Assembly (NCBI GenBank): GCA_032358255.1
Contig: JAULBX010026964.1
Coordinates: 1-41,661, forward strand
Source: Heterotrichella gracilis
Lineage: Eukaryota; Sar; Xanthophyceae; Tribonematales; Xanthonemataceae
Length of the DNA stretch: 41,661 bases
Reading direction: 5' to 3'
Within the stretch, counting starts at the first letter, position 1. The number at the start of each line of letters is the position of its first letter. Of this stretch, positions 11,301-23,177 are shown piece by piece. The translations under genes and the position numbers were made by a program. The notes beneath the pieces were generated by a model. It saw only the letters and a list, made by a program, of their open reading frames with translations, was not told the origin of the DNA and searched no databases.

Positions 11301-11618
11301 CTCATGCACCACCACAGCCCACCATCCACCACCACCACCACCCTGCAATCCGCTCCCGCTGCTCCACCACAGCGCACACGCATGTACCGCCGCCACCCAC
11401 CCCCGCCCCACCCCACACCCCGCAGGCTGCTGCCGCTGCTGCACCGCTGTGCGCACGACGCCGCACTCATGGAAGACGCACAGCTGGCCACACGGGCGCA
11501 CCACATGGCGGCCATGCTGGCGCACATGGCGGGGGACACTGACGCGCGGGCCGCAAGCGCCAGGGAGGTGCAGCGGCTGGCGGCGGTGCGCGCGGCGCAG
11601 GGGGCCATGGCCACGTGA
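5332..11618 (+). CDS. APC5: anaphase-promoting complex subunit 5
   Basis: APC5 is a TPR-like scaffold subunit of the APC/C ubiquitin ligase that drives anaphase and mitotic exit. Thirteen exons: 5332-5541, 5783-6022, 6286-6453, 6723-6888, 7215-7445, 7876-8085, 8385-8603, 8873-9089, 9428-9619, 10037-10148, 10371-10520, 10799-10980, 11426-11618. All are GT-AG, phase-compatible, and sum to 2490 nt (829 residues; plant APC5 is about 900). Family signatures: PFE|ATCQLIRELHTYLEEG near residue 150; ALLSLAATHAAFGRVEQSL (about 290-310) then LNEAVRGAQQQADD; LLRAQGLQLPHLVAFAHLAL; ESHLLRAASWRM; GELWLALGGEYASEAL near the end. The ATG at 5332 opens an N-terminus (SLSLLLQNFLQLL) like other APC5s. Introns carry echoes of exons 4, 5 and 10. 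Short exons were placed by frame and resemblance; transcript data would settle them. Confidence 0.92.
6985..7016 (+). repeat. echo of APC5 exon 4 3' edge with donor
   Basis: CACTGCGCCCTGGGTAGGGT repeats the end of exon 4 (GACTGCGCCCTAG then GTAGGGTT at 6877-6896), including a GTAGGG donor. The copy lies about 120 bp downstream, inside intron 4, next to TTTTAGGG and GTAGGG tracts. Short, but the junction itself is preserved. Confidence 0.55.
7511..7667 (+). repeat. two echoes of APC5 exon 5 3' part and a TG microsatellite
   Basis: First copy, about 7516-7560: a diverged version of the exon 5 end and donor (CACTTCGCCTGGTGAGTGG in the exon; CACCTCGCCTGGTGGATTG here). Second copy, 7615-7667: GCGCAGCGGCAGGCGAACGA followed by TGTGACGCATGCGCTGGCG, matching the slightly more internal exon segment at 7367-7411. 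Between them lies a (TG)n run at 7559-7584. Both copies are downstream of the real exon. Confidence 0.75.
9910..10012 (+). repeat. two echoes of APC5 exon 10 5' edge with telomere-like filler
   Basis: Acceptor-plus-exon copies start at 9910 and 9977; the real exon starts at 10037 (steps of 67 and 60 bp). All three read G-CTT.. then GAGCTGTGCGTGCG.TGCCTG. The first copy runs on to CTTGAGGGG and then breaks into CACACCCTAAACCCTAAACAG, which itself serves as the acceptor of the second copy. Only the 10037 copy continues into conserved protein. Confidence 0.92.
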
Positions 11619-12593
11619 CCGGCACAGTAGTTGACTGCCACGTGATGAAGAACAGTGTGTCACACTGTTCGAGGTGGCGAGGGCTGGGAAAGGCCCTTGA
11701 CAGTGGATGGCAAATGAATTTGGCGCAAGGAAGTGCCCTGTATTTTCGCCACCCCTATATGCGTCCCGGCCTGGCCGAACCAGTTGCTCCAAATTGTGCA
11801 TTTTGGAACGTTACCGATTTCCCTCAACCCCCCACAGTAAATGACGGATCTTAATTTTGACAGCTGCAATGATGACCACAGTTGTAGACGTTTCAATCCA
11901 GGTGTTTGAGTTTACAAACAGTTGTGGTTTTCATCATGGTGGCAGGCCTTGCTGCCATGTGTCATGTCGCCTACAAACTCTACTAGAAAAGACACATCAT
12001 GCATCCCAACCCAGTGCAAAAAGCAAAGAACTGCTCTACAGCCCTCCCAAGCTTCTCTCTAAAGGTGGAGAGTGCACAGGGATTGATGGAACAGGTGCAA
12101 CCGTGCAGCTGCAAAAGGGGATTAACCCCCATAGCTTCCTGTGTCTCCACGCGCCACCATGGTGCAAGCCAACTACCCTGTAGGCTGCACAAGCGTGACA
12201 TGCCTCGTTCAAAAACTGCACTGATGGGCACTGGAGCTGGGGAAAGACACCCAGAACCCAGGTCTGTGTAAACCCATTGTGTGAGCTGTGTATGTAAGTG
12301 CTGCAGTTTGTTTTGAAGCAAGCGAGCGAAAAATGTTGTCCAGTGTTTAAGCAGGCACCTCGATATGTATGGTACAGGGCAGGGTGGCAAAGTACAACCT
12401 CAACCCAAAAAATCTGATTTCAGCCGCCCTCCACTTGGCAGCCAGCAAGGAATTGGTTCTGTGCATTTCATCCCTGTCTCACAAAGTGGGAAGATCGTTC
12501 CACTGTGAGATATAGTCCCGCTCGCAGCTATCTTCGCCCACCATGGCCCAAAGCCCCCGTCCAAACCCAACCCCCGCAAGTGCCGAACCGGGT
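11619..12593. other. convergent intergenic region, APC5 / UBC13
   Basis: These are the 3' flanks of APC5 (+) and UBC13 (-), with no gene recognised. TGTAA at 12267-12271 and 12293-12297 (+) are candidate APC5 polyadenylation signals. TGTAA on the minus strand at 11912-11916 could serve UBC13, in which case the two 3' UTRs would overlap. Composition is less GC-rich than the APC5 introns. Confidence 0.45.
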
Positions 12594-13638
<1,045 letters not shown>

Positions 13639-14857
13639 TCTGTCCAAGTTTGCAACGACCCAGCAAGGCCTTCGTGTGTTGTCACGCTATATCTGCAAAT
13701 TTGTATCAGCTTTGGCCTCCATGCTTGTAGTTGTGCTTCTGAAAGTTCGAAGTGAGGGCTTCGAGGGGGGCTGGCCAGGGCGGGTAGGTTACTGCACTGT
13801 TTCCTCCCCAGTCATCACTCTCCCCTCCTCTGAACACATCCAACACCCACCATGTGACAGTTGATTGTGTCTTTCTTTCTGTTATTTCTTATCAATCCTC
13901 CTGGGAGATGATCATTTTCCTGTCACACGGGTGATGATCCTCTGCAAGCCGTGTAGTACGGTGGTAGGATCTACCTTTGGAAGAGAGCCATCAGCAGCGA
14001 TTGTTACAGCAGCTCGCAGGCTGTCTCGAACGACTCACCAACAACACTTGCTCTGACCACCGTGTGCACTATTGCCACTATTGCCCTTCAAGGCCATGCT
14101 CACAACTGGCAGTTGCCTGATCTCAAGGCAGCCGGGTGCAAGGTACCCCACTGGACAAAGGTGTGCATGCTCGTGTTCCCGCCATCTGCGTTCACATTCC
14201 CACCCTGCCAACCATGCCCGCACAAGCATGCAAACATGCAGCAATCAGCCCGGTACAAACACCGAATAGTGTGGCACACCATCCACCATCCAACACAGGG
14301 TGCCAAGTCACAGCACCCCCACACCACGTGCGCCTCCCGCAGCCAGGTGCTCGACTTGCGAGGTGTGCAGACCCTTGGCGCCAGCGCAACCTCCAACACC
14401 GCCAGCCTGCTGTACACCAGACCCTGGGCGCCAGCGCCATCTCCACCACACCCCCAGCCTGGTTGCGTTCACGGGCCTGTACCAACTCACGTGGGCATGG
14501 CGATGACTCTGCCCGACAGCGTGTGAAATCGCCCACATGCCGCCCAGAGCACTGGATACCGCTGGCAATGGCTCGTGCACCCCGGGCTTCCAGCACCAGC
14601 AGCCTTCAATCACACACAGCTACCGGCAAAGCCTATGCCCAGCCACACAGTCTTCACCCCTGAATGCTGCCGCCCCTTGCCATACAGCCTGCTGCTGCTG
14701 ATGATACCCTGCTGACCCCGCTGCACCTCCCAGCAGCCCTGGCGCCCCTCTCCCCTCCGGCACGCCACGCGCCATCCACCAGGCGCCACACAGCAGCTTG
14801 ACCCACTGCTGGCAGTGCCGCGTCAGCCGCGGCGGCGTGCGTGGGCCTCACCGGCAC
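13639..14857. other. intergenic region upstream of UBC13 and 3' of ataxin-2
   Basis: About 1.2 kb holds the UBC13 promoter side and the ataxin-2 3' flank. No gene recognised. TGTAA on the minus strand at 14004-14008 is a possible ataxin-2 polyadenylation signal. An imperfect direct repeat with a 50 bp step (CAGACCCTTGGCGCCAGCGC at 14368, CAGACCCTGGGCGCCAGCGC at 14418, each followed by a CTCCA-C / CAGCCTG segment) has no coding explanation. Confidence 0.45.
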
Positions 14858-17800
14858 CTACTGCTTCCTCCCTTGCGGAGGGGCGTGAGGCGGGTGGGGG
14901 GGGTGCGGCGGCCCGTGTGGTGCGTGGGGCCCATGCGGGGCGTGGGGCGGATGTGGCGCGTGGGGCGGGTGCGGGCCGTCATCCCCAGGCCCATCCCCAT
15001 GCGGCCCCTGCTGAGGCGGTGGGGGCTGCACCGGCACCATTTGCATCCCTTGGAATTGGGGAGGCAGTGCGGGGCGGCTGCCTGGGCTCCCCACTGGGTG
15101 GCCGTGGGGTGGTGCGGGTACCATGTACACCGGCATGGGCATGGCGTACTGGGGAGGGAACTGCGCCCCCCTGGGGCCTTGGGCGAAGTACGCGGCTGCC
15201 ATCATCTGGCCCTGGTTGGCCGAGCCTGCAGGGGGGAGGGGCGAGGGGGGAGTGAGTGCCAGCAGAGGGGAGTCCAGCACCGATGCACATGCGTGTGTTG
15301 CATACGGGGGGGAAGGGGGTGTGTGTTGTGTGCAGACAGAGGGCCAGCTCCATGGTGCAGTAAGAAGGGGCATCAGGGACATACGTATACGCTCACTGTT
15401 AGTATACTAGTTTACCCCCGAGAGCATAGATACAGGGAGTGTGCGCGGGTGGTATGAATGGGGAGGGCATGCATGCATGTACATGAGGCACTGCCTTGGG
15501 TTGGTGGGTGCCACGTTACCTCCGGGCGCCATCCCAGGCATCATGTACTGGGGTCCCATAGGGTACTGCGCCACCCATCCCCCGGGCTGCATGGGGCCCA
15601 TGGGGCCCATGTGCATCTGCATGCCCATAGGGGGGCCAGCCATGCCTCCGGAGGGGCCTGGCCCACCACCGCCGCCGCCACCGGGCCCACCACCACCACC
15701 ACCACCACCGCCACCGACTTGTTTGTGGTGCAGTTCACGCTTATGGTGTGGGGGCGGCGGCCCGTCGGGTGGGGGGTGGGGGGCCGGCACGCCCTTGTGG
15801 CCGTGGGTGGGTCTGTGAGGGGGCGTGGCGATAACGGGTGGCGGTGCAGGGGTTGGTCGTGGTGGGGGTGGAGGGGGGGCGGTGGCTGCCGGTGGAGGCG
15901 CTGCTTTTGGTGCAAACGTGCCTGCGGATGGGGGGTCAGCCAGTCAGTTTGGTGCAACACACTGCTGTACATGCACCTGTGCCAGTCCAATCAGCGCACA
16001 TTGCTGCCCGTTCACCCAGGCTCCTACCATTAGCACGGCATGCCTCTATCTCTGTCCTCTAGGCTGCATCCATGCCACACACTGTGCATCTAACAACCAT
16101 CTCTTGGCGCACCGATAGCTGCCCCTTCCATGCATGCCTGCCCTGGCATGTGAGCCTGGACAAGTGGCGGCACTTGGAACACACCCGTGGCATGCATTCA
16201 AAGTGGCGAGTGCACCCAACCCCTCTCCTTCCAGCGCACAGGCCCATGACCCACATGAACCCCCAGCCCCAGCCCCACCACCCCCACTCACCCGGCTTGA
16301 ACTCCTTTGCGTTGGGGTTGAAGGAGAAGGACTTGGCAAAGGGGTTGAGGGTGGACTTCTTGACCACAGGCTCCCCATCCTTAGCGGGGGCGGACGCACC
16401 GCCAGCACCACCACCACCAGCCGCGGCACCAGCAGCAGCTGAGGTGGATGCGTCGGCTGGCTTGGAGGTGGGCGACGCCCCTGGCTTGGCTGCGGCTGCC
16501 TCGGGCTTGGTGGGGTCGGAGGGGATTTTGACGGCTTCGGGCTGCACATGGAGAGGGGAAGGATGAGTGTTACGGCGCAATGTGTCTGGGTGTCTGGGCG
16601 CACTGTACTTGCACAGGCACAACGCCTCCCTAGCAATGCACCCACACCCACCGAGCAACCAGCCACCCCGCCCCTCTCAGACCCCACACACCCGCATGCA
16701 TTCGCATCACACCACATTGCTGCAGATCATGCCACCACAGGTGCCACCACAACGCCGTCACATCCACATCCACAGCCACCACCACCACAGTCATGACAAC
16801 CACCACAACCACAACAACCGCCTCTGCCACCCCCCACCTTTGCCCCTTCCGCATGCGTCTCCGCCTCCGAGGCCGCCTTGCTCGACAGGCTGGAGGACGA
16901 CAGGTTGGACGGCATCTTGCGGGGCACGCGCTTGTCAAGCTGCTCCTTGTCCTTGCGGAACTTGTCAATCATGCCCTGCACACGGCGTAGGGTTTAGGGT
17001 TTATGGAACCCGTGCGAACATGGTTCATGCCCCATGGTAGGCGGCAAAAGACAACTCTCAACCTTGTAGGTGTTGGATGAGAGTATACAGGGCAATGACA
17101 CCTTCCACACGTCCCCTCCTATGTGCCACCCACCACGACCAGCCACCTCGTGCATCCCCTCGTTGCACTCCCCACACCAACCCCTCAACCTATGCCCGCC
17201 ACCCCCGCCCCACAGCCTCGCCACACAGCCTCACCTTGCGCATGGCCTCCTTCTGTGCCGCTGCTGCTGCCGCCTGCTGCTGCTTGAAGTCAATGAACTC
17301 CTGGCGGGTGTCGTCGTCCACGCGCGTCTGGCCAGGGTCCAGGTTCAGGGCGTCAACCTGGGGGTGAGAAAATTGGGGTTTAGGGTGCTAATTAGAGTTT
17401 AGGGTTTAATGTGGTGTTGTCCAGCGCGCGTCTGGCCGGGGTCCAGGTTCACGGCGTCAACCTGGGGGTTGGGACGATTAGGGTTTAGGGTGTTGTTGTC
17501 CAACAATCAGGGTTTAAGGTCCAGGTTCAGGGCGTCTATAGCAGAGGGGGGGACGGGGCACTGGGTTTGGGATTCACAAAGTCAAACGTGATGCGTTGAA
17601 TACCTGCACCAAGGCCAGCTTGCCATCGATAACATCCAGGCAAGCATGTGACACGCTGTACCACTGAGAGCGCTGCGGTACAAATGCCTGTAACACGTTG
17701 CCCACCAGCGGCGATGCAGACTCGAACCCTTAAGGGGGAGCGTATGGTTCAGAGTTTAGGGTGTAGCTGCCCACCTGCGACGCGTTGCCCACCAGCGGCG

Positions 17801-20561
17801 ACACCGTCTTGCCCTTGGGCGTGCCGTAGGGCGAGGTCTGCTCCTTGGTGGCGCCAACCTTGGAGCCGGTGAACTGCATGCGCACCTTGTTGTGCTCGCG
17901 GCGGGGGTCGATCTCAACAGGGGCTGAGGGGCGGGGGCCGGAGGGGCGCTCCCAGCCGCGGCCACTGCAGGGAAGGGGGGCAGTGGCGGGTGAGGGTTGC
18001 ATAATGGGAGGGTGAGCGAGTGTGCACTTGGTGCCAAGGTTATCATGATGGGTGGCTCAGCTTCCAATTGTGCATGTACTAGATGCGCCTCCAGAGTTGA
18101 GACAGGTGTACAACCGTCCCACATGCCACCCCCGTCACTACTGGTCGACCCTCGCTGGTTCAGAGCAACGCATGGTCAGGAGCAATGCACATTGTTGCAC
18201 ATGACCCTTCACCCTGAACCCTACAGCTACCCTTGATGCTGCCTGCAGTGACCACTGCCACCCTGCGCCAGCGGTGCTCCACGCCACACTAAACTCTAAA
18301 ATGCAAAACCCTACATCTGGCCCTACCCTTGTTGGTTGCCCGCAGTCACCGCCGCCACCCCCGCGCCAGCAGTGCTCCATGCGGGCTTGTTGGGCCCCTC
18401 GGAGCGCACATCCTGGCTGACGGGGGGCGGCCGCTGGTGCTGGTGCTGGTGTGGGTGCGGCTGGTGCTGGTGCTGGTGCTGGTGTGGCTGTGGGGGGGGT
18501 GCGGGCCGCAGCACCGACGAGTACTTGTCTTCCTCGTCCAGCTGTGGGAGTAGGGGGGGTGGGGTTGGGTGTGAAGGGGAGGTGTGGCACCTCAGGTACG
18601 CTTGCTGTGGCGTGTGGCGCATTGCATGCATGTTGTGCGCGGTGCATCGCCCACATGCTGTGCAGAGTAGGGCACAGGCACTGCATCGTAGTCCATGTGC
18701 GTGTGTGCATGTGTGGACGTTGTCCCACAGCAGCTTCCTGTGCCTCACTGGAACGACACATGGCAAGCAGCATGGTCCACCACCTGGTCCCTCATTTGTG
18801 ATGCATCAATGCGCCCCCACCTCCATCCATTACACCCCAATCCCCACGTGTATGCGGGTGGACGTCATCTTCCACTCCACGCACTGCAACTCCACACCCC
18901 ACCCACCGACCTGCGGGTCGTCCCTCGTGTGCGCGTTGGACACAACCTTGCCCCTCTATCTCAGCCGCACCCCCCTCCCCTCGCCGCTGGTGGGCCAACG
19001 CGCCGCAGGCGCCCATCGCAGCGCAACCCTACACCCCAGATACCCTCCCCACTCCTCCCACACACCTGTGAGTCGTCCGCAAAGCCCCGCTCCTCCCGCA
19101 TGTGCGCGTTGGACACCGTCTTGCCCTCTATCTCGGCCGCGATGCGCGCAGCCTCGGCCTCAGTGATCCTGCTGCCCCCCTTGTCAAGCTTGGTGGTGTA
19201 CAGGTCCTCATCCCAGGTGGTCTCAACACCAAACTTGGAGCGGTTGAGTGCAAACTGGTCCCAGGCGCCCGACTGGTAGGACCGGTCCTCGATCCCGTCC
19301 ACGCCCAGCTCAAAGTCCTCGCCCTCTTCGGGCGCCCAGCGTTGGAGCTCACGGCCGACCAGCCTGGTGGTGGGAGGGGAGTGGGGTGAGTGGGGTGGTT
19401 ACTACCGGCAATGACACGGGTGGGCCCTGGGTGTAGGGTTTAGGGTTTTGTGCGAGGTGCAGTATCATCAGGATCCAACTCAAAGGTCCTCGCCCATCTG
19501 GGCGCCACGCTTTATGGCGACAACCCATAGTGTGGGTGTTGTAAAGCATCGGTGGTAGTGGACGGGTGGGACAGCATTGCACAGCAGGGACTTGCACTGT
19601 GGTATGTTACGACTGTGGACGCTTGGTGGGCAAGGGTAGTACATGCGAGTTGCGAGCCACCAGCTCGCGCCAACCCTCTACCAAGCGCCGCCACTCCATC
19701 AACTGCCCCAGCCACAGCACACCAACTCACACCGCAGGGACACACCCTGCCTTGCTAGCTCTGCGGTATGCTGGTGCAGGGATGCAAAGGGACCCTATAG
19801 GTGCCAAGTTTGTCTGCAAACACAACCCCATAGGTACGCTTACTCACCCGCCCCTGCCCCCCGAGATGGCTGTATCGGTCAGGAGGTCAGCATCCTCGAT
19901 CAGGTGCCCGCCATCATCCACCCCCGATGCCATGCGGATGTCCTTGGCCACCACTTGCACCAGGTCCGAGGAGTAGATGATCAGGGTCTTGGTGCTGCGC
20001 TCAAGGGCCACCTCCTCCTGCTGCGCCTGCTGCTTGTCTGGCTGGCGCACCAGCTTGGCCATCTTGAGGACTACATTCATGTCCTTGGCGTCCACTTGGG
20101 CTGCATGGAAGATGCCGGCGTACACCGCGCCGTTCTTCACCTGCAGCGTGCACCGCATGAAGGTAAATTACCCAAAGTGGGAGGGGTTAGGCTAGCGGCT
20201 TCTTGGCTAGTTGCCATGGCTTCCATGCCTGTAGGGTTCAGTTTTGCCCGCACCAGAGGAAAACCCAAGGTGGAGGAGAAACGCCAGAGCAGGAAGCACA
20301 GACGCTGGGTGCAAGTGTTGAGCAACTGGGCAGGCCCAGGGTGTGTTGATGGCTCACCTGAACCTCCACCGTGTGGCCCGTGAGGACCTGGGATGCGAAG
20401 AGCAGGCGGTCGCTGCTGGATGGGACGACGGGCTTTGGGGCAGCAGCGCCGGGTGGGGCTGCTCCAGGAAATGCAATGGGTTTGCCATACTTGTCGAGCT
20501 TGGGCCGCGACCCTCGCCCGTTGTTGGGCAGGGGTTTGGGCTTGACGTTGGAAGCTGACAT
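14858..20561 (-). CDS. ATXN2: ataxin-2 family protein (LSm, LsmAD, PAM2)
   Basis: Ataxin-2/Pbp1/CID4 proteins bind RNA and poly(A)-binding protein and act in mRNA stability, translation and stress granules. Eleven exons: 20561-20358, 20140-19848, 19363-19066, 18541-18327, 17964-17775, 17687-17604, 17357-17235, 16975-16838, 16541-16292, 15921-15520, 15225-14858; 2565 nt, 854 residues, all in frame. LSm domain at about 50-115 (LTGHTVEVQ|VKNGAVYAGIFHAA). LsmAD at about 190-265 (SGAWDQFALNRSKFGVETT). PAM2 motif at about 578-596 (STLNPFAKSFSFNPNAKEF), which binds the MLLE domain of PABP. A His/Gln tract lies in exon 4, and the C-terminal 250 residues are Pro/Gly/Met/His-rich, as expected of a disordered, condensate-forming tail. 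Introns carry echoes of at least four exons. Start: the ATG at 20561, in a short N-terminus before LSm. Confidence 0.94.
17420..17545 (-). repeat. echoes of ataxin-2 exon 7 5' part with TTTAGGG units
   Basis: Exon 7 begins at 17357 with GTTGACGCCCTGAACCTGGA on the minus strand. Close copies of this start and following codons occur at about 17420-17465 (GTTGACGCCGTGAACCTGGA, then CCGGCCAGACGCGCGCTGGA) and, shorter, at 17518-17540. Each is separated by TTTAGGG (sense strand CCCTAAA). All are upstream of the real exon in transcript order. Confidence 0.9.
17691..17760 (-). repeat. echo of ataxin-2 exon 5 3' edge
   Basis: The minus strand reads ATCGCCGCTGGTGGGCAACG followed by TGTTACAG, copying the end of exon 5 (GTCGCCGCTGGTGGGCAACG then CGTCGCAG, ending at 17775). 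The copy lies downstream of exon 5. Its altered end, TTACAG, is directly used as the acceptor of exon 6, which starts at 17687. An echo may therefore have supplied a working splice site here. A sense CCCTAAA unit sits between original and copy. Confidence 0.85.
18225..18290 (-). repeat. echo of ataxin-2 exon 4 3' edge with donor
   Basis: On the plus strand TACCCTTG..TGCCTGCAGTGACCACTGC, then CACCCTGCGCCAGCGGTGCT, matches the exon 4 end at 18325-18380 (TACCCTTG..TGCCCGCAGTCACCGCCGC, then CACCCCCGCGCCAGCAGTGC), including the GGGTA donor. The copy is downstream of the real exon in transcript order, about 95 bp away. Confidence 0.85.
18905..18968 (-). repeat. echo of ataxin-2 exon 3 3' edge
   Basis: Plus-strand GGGTCGTCCCTCGTGTGCGC followed by GTTGGACACAACCTTGCC and CTCTATCTCAGCCGC copies the exon 3 end (GAGTCGTCCGC, then TGTGCGCGTTGGACACCGTC, TTGCC and CTCTATCTCGGCCGC at 19071-19142), with about 15 bp of exon deleted. 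It lies downstream of the exon in the following intron. Confidence 0.88.
19455..19510 (-). repeat. echo of ataxin-2 exon 3 5' edge
   Basis: Plus-strand AACTCAAAGGTCCTCGCCCA followed by TCTGGGCGCCACGCTTTATG matches the early part of exon 3 (AGCTCAAAGTCCTCGCCCTC, then TTCGGGCGCCCAGCGTTGGAG at about 19309-19350). It lies upstream of the exon in transcript order, next to a GTAGGGTTTAGGG tract at 19433-19446. Confidence 0.82.
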
Positions 20562-21717
20562 AGTGGTGGGACCCTGGCTTGTTTCGTCACTAGCGTCACT
20601 ACCTACGCTATGGTGTCAAGCTGCTGCAAACGCCGTGCATGCAGGCGGTATGTATATGGCAAACGAAACTACGACCTATGTGCCAATAGGCTAGCGGATG
20701 GTGCCCGCAGCGGTGCCCATCAAACTCAACAGCTGACTAGATGCCGAGGGAGGGTGACAAACAGGCCTGCAGCCGCGTGTGAAGCATCACACGCGTGAAC
20801 ACGGAGACGTTACTTTCTATGCTGCCAAACCCTGTATTCCTAACGCAGAGTATACCTGTCTCACTGGGTTTGCACGGACCCATCGCCCATGTTTTGAACC
20901 CATCGTGTTCAAGGCAAAAAGCAAGCCTGGCCAGGGGAGCACGGAGGTACAAAGAAGACGGGGAGGCAGGCCATGCGCATGGCCAGCCATGCCATCGGAG
21001 AATCAGCCAGGCACTGCTTGCTTGCATGACATGTTTGCTGCGTTTCCTTGAAGGGTTCTTGCTAGCGCAGATCTTGCGCAAACATCAGCTTGCAGGGTTT
21101 GGTACATCACTTGTTGTTGTTGTTGCGCCTGAAGCCTTCCGAAACAAACCAAGGCGTAGGCTGAGGAGTTGTGCATGTTGCTGAGAAGCGTTCCTTGTTG
21201 CGTGAACAAGGCTCAGCACGGAGATGTCACAACTGGCCCAAGTTGGACTTGGGTTGCTGTGCGCCACGTTTATAAGTGGTGGCGTACACGGGCTCAGGGT
21301 GTGATCTGCCCTTGCAGTTCCATTGGGCAACCACCACCAACAGAACGCCGTGCTCTTGCAAACGTGCACCTCACAGTTCACAAGGATCAGTTATTGGTTA
21401 CAGCTTTCAAGTGGGTGGTTGTCAATACTCCACTGGCGCTTGCTGCATAACGCCTGATGCATGTTAACTTAATGCACTTTCAATATAGTCTTTACCAAGT
21501 GGGTTGCTGAAATTGGGGGTGGCCTCCTACCCCAGCCAGTGCAAGAAGTGACAAAGCTTGCATTGGGGCTGAATGCATCTCCGAGTTGCCCAATTTGCTG
21601 CGCCAGAGTTGCTTGACCCTCCTCCAGTTGTGGAGTGAGTGGGGCTACATGAATAGGTTATCGCTAGCGCTGCTGAGTGCCGCAGAAAGGGCAAGCTTCA
21701 GCTCCACCTCCTGGTGA
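20562..21717. other. intergenic region between two minus-strand genes
   Basis: About 1.15 kb holds the ataxin-2 promoter side and the 3' flank of the small membrane-protein gene. No coding sequence recognised. TGTAA on the minus strand at 21398-21402 is a candidate polyadenylation signal, about 316 nt after the stop of the small gene. Composition is clearly less GC-rich than the flanking genes' introns. Confidence 0.5.
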
Positions 21718-22315
21718 TCATTCCTTGGGGAAGTTGTTGCACCACTTCTGAGATAGGATGGGGCGACTTGGGGCAATCGGCCGTTGCTGTGCACCAAGCG
21801 GAAATTGCTTCAGACTTCAACCCACACTGTGGCCACTGGCTAAACAGTTGTGGAAGTTAACAACATAAAGACATTCGAGGTTGCAGTACATGTCACTCAC
21901 CTCCAATTTGATAGACTTAGAGAAGATGTACGAAGCTGAGACTGCAACAAACCTGCAGTTGGAATATGCAAGCTTTAACACTGGTGAAGGATGTAAGGCT
22001 TCACACACCTCAGAGATCGACGGGCAGTTTTGAGAGGAGAAACCAAACAATTCTGTGCAGCCAAAGCACCTAAAACACTGTACTTACAGCATGGCAAAGC
22101 CAGTGTTCCTCCTCCAGTTCTTGGGATCCGCATACCAGCCTCCGGTGGGTGACCACACCCCTGCAAGAGGCAACCAGTTACATATGCATCCTTGTCAAGC
22201 AGGTAGGAGACTCTGCTACAACCATAAGGAGGCTGCGGCAAGCACACGCAGAGAAGAGCTAGCTGCGTGCAAACGCTGTACCTTTAGGATAGTCGATGTG
22301 CCCTCCACCACCCAT
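21718..22315 (-). CDS. 75-residue single-pass membrane protein, probable mitochondrial complex I accessory subunit
   Basis: Four short exons, 22315-22282, 22160-22088, 21952-21901 and 21786-21718, join in frame (34+73+52+69 = 228 nt) into a complete 75-residue protein with good GT-AG sites (GTACAG, GTAAGT, GTGAGT donors). The protein starts MGGGGHIDYPKGVWSPTGGW, has ADPKNWRRNT at 22-31, a hydrophobic segment at about 32-47, and the tail KLEQRPIAPSRPILSQKWCN. A Gly/His-rich start, a conserved W/P/RRNT block before one membrane helix, and an RP..P tail resemble small plant/algal accessory subunits of respiratory complex I (NDUX1/At4g20150-like), but that match is from memory. The splicing pattern and full open frame across four exons support a real gene. 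It has no echoes and lies head-to-head with IFT122, 860 bp apart. Confidence 0.72.
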
Positions 22316-23177
22316 GACGGAGGTGCCCTGTGCCCAACTGCTGCACAGCAGGATGGATAGTTTGCTCCAACTATGTACTAGTGGCTGTTACTGGCCACTC
22401 TCAGGATGCCAAAAGGTTCAACCCCGCCGTGGGCGGGCGTTTTGTGGATGATGGGTTTGGTGGATGCGACGTGTTGGGTGGGGCAAAGACTGAGGTGCGT
22501 TCAGTGCGAGCTTTGCCTGTACAGTCAGTGTGTAGTCTTCGAGAGAAACAGGGACGTGGGTGACAGTGGATGCTTTGTGCAACTGCGTGTTGTCGTGGGT
22601 TGAGTGGGGTTCTTTAGGAAATAGCCTGGAATTCGCACCCCAAAAATATTAATGCCTGTTTCTTGCAAAAACTTATTTTATTTTCTCGCCAACAAGCAAA
22701 TCAGATATCAGCAGATGGTTGGAGGACGCTCTGCGCTTCGTGTGCAAGGCACATACGCAAACACTGTCAATCGTTTGGCATATGTTTGTTGCCGCAACGT
22801 GTTGGTTGCTGTATACCCCCTGGGTGTGGGTGTGGCGTGAGAGGTCAGCCTCCTCTGTTAGGCAATAGGACCTGTTGGGTACAGCTGTCTGCAGTCTCAT
22901 ACGTATGCCCACGTATCAAGCATTTTGTATCTATTTTGACACAATTAATCGTGTTGCAAAATATAACGCACCTCCTGCTTGTGGTGGTCCGACCCTGTTC
23001 GTGGCATCCTTGGAATGCCGCGGGTTCGCGTTGGGCATACACGTAGGGCTCAGTTGTGGATGTTGAGACTCCATGCTATGGAACGCTTGTGGTAAAAGCT
23101 TATCATTTCTGAGCTTGTACAACCGCCACCCCAGCAACAACCTGGTCAGTGTCAGAGACGCCTGACCTCGTTCCAAC
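22316..23177. other. divergent intergenic region, small membrane protein / IFT122
   Basis: About 860 bp separates two divergent starts and should hold both promoters and 5' leaders. I see no conserved coding sequence. It is moderately AT-rich (for example 22620-22700), with no telomere-like units. Confidence 0.5.

Noticed and set aside
14192..16500. Long open frames on the plus strand opposite the ataxin-2 tail and in 13.8-14.7 kb
   Set aside because: They are low-complexity shadows of Pro/Gly/His-rich coding sequence or of C-rich intergenic DNA, with no ordered protein character or family match.
17703..17722. GGGTTCGAGTC on the minus strand as a tRNA T-arm (B box)
   Set aside because: There is no A box, acceptor stem or anticodon arm at the right distance. 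The stretch is explained by the ataxin-2 exon 5 echo.
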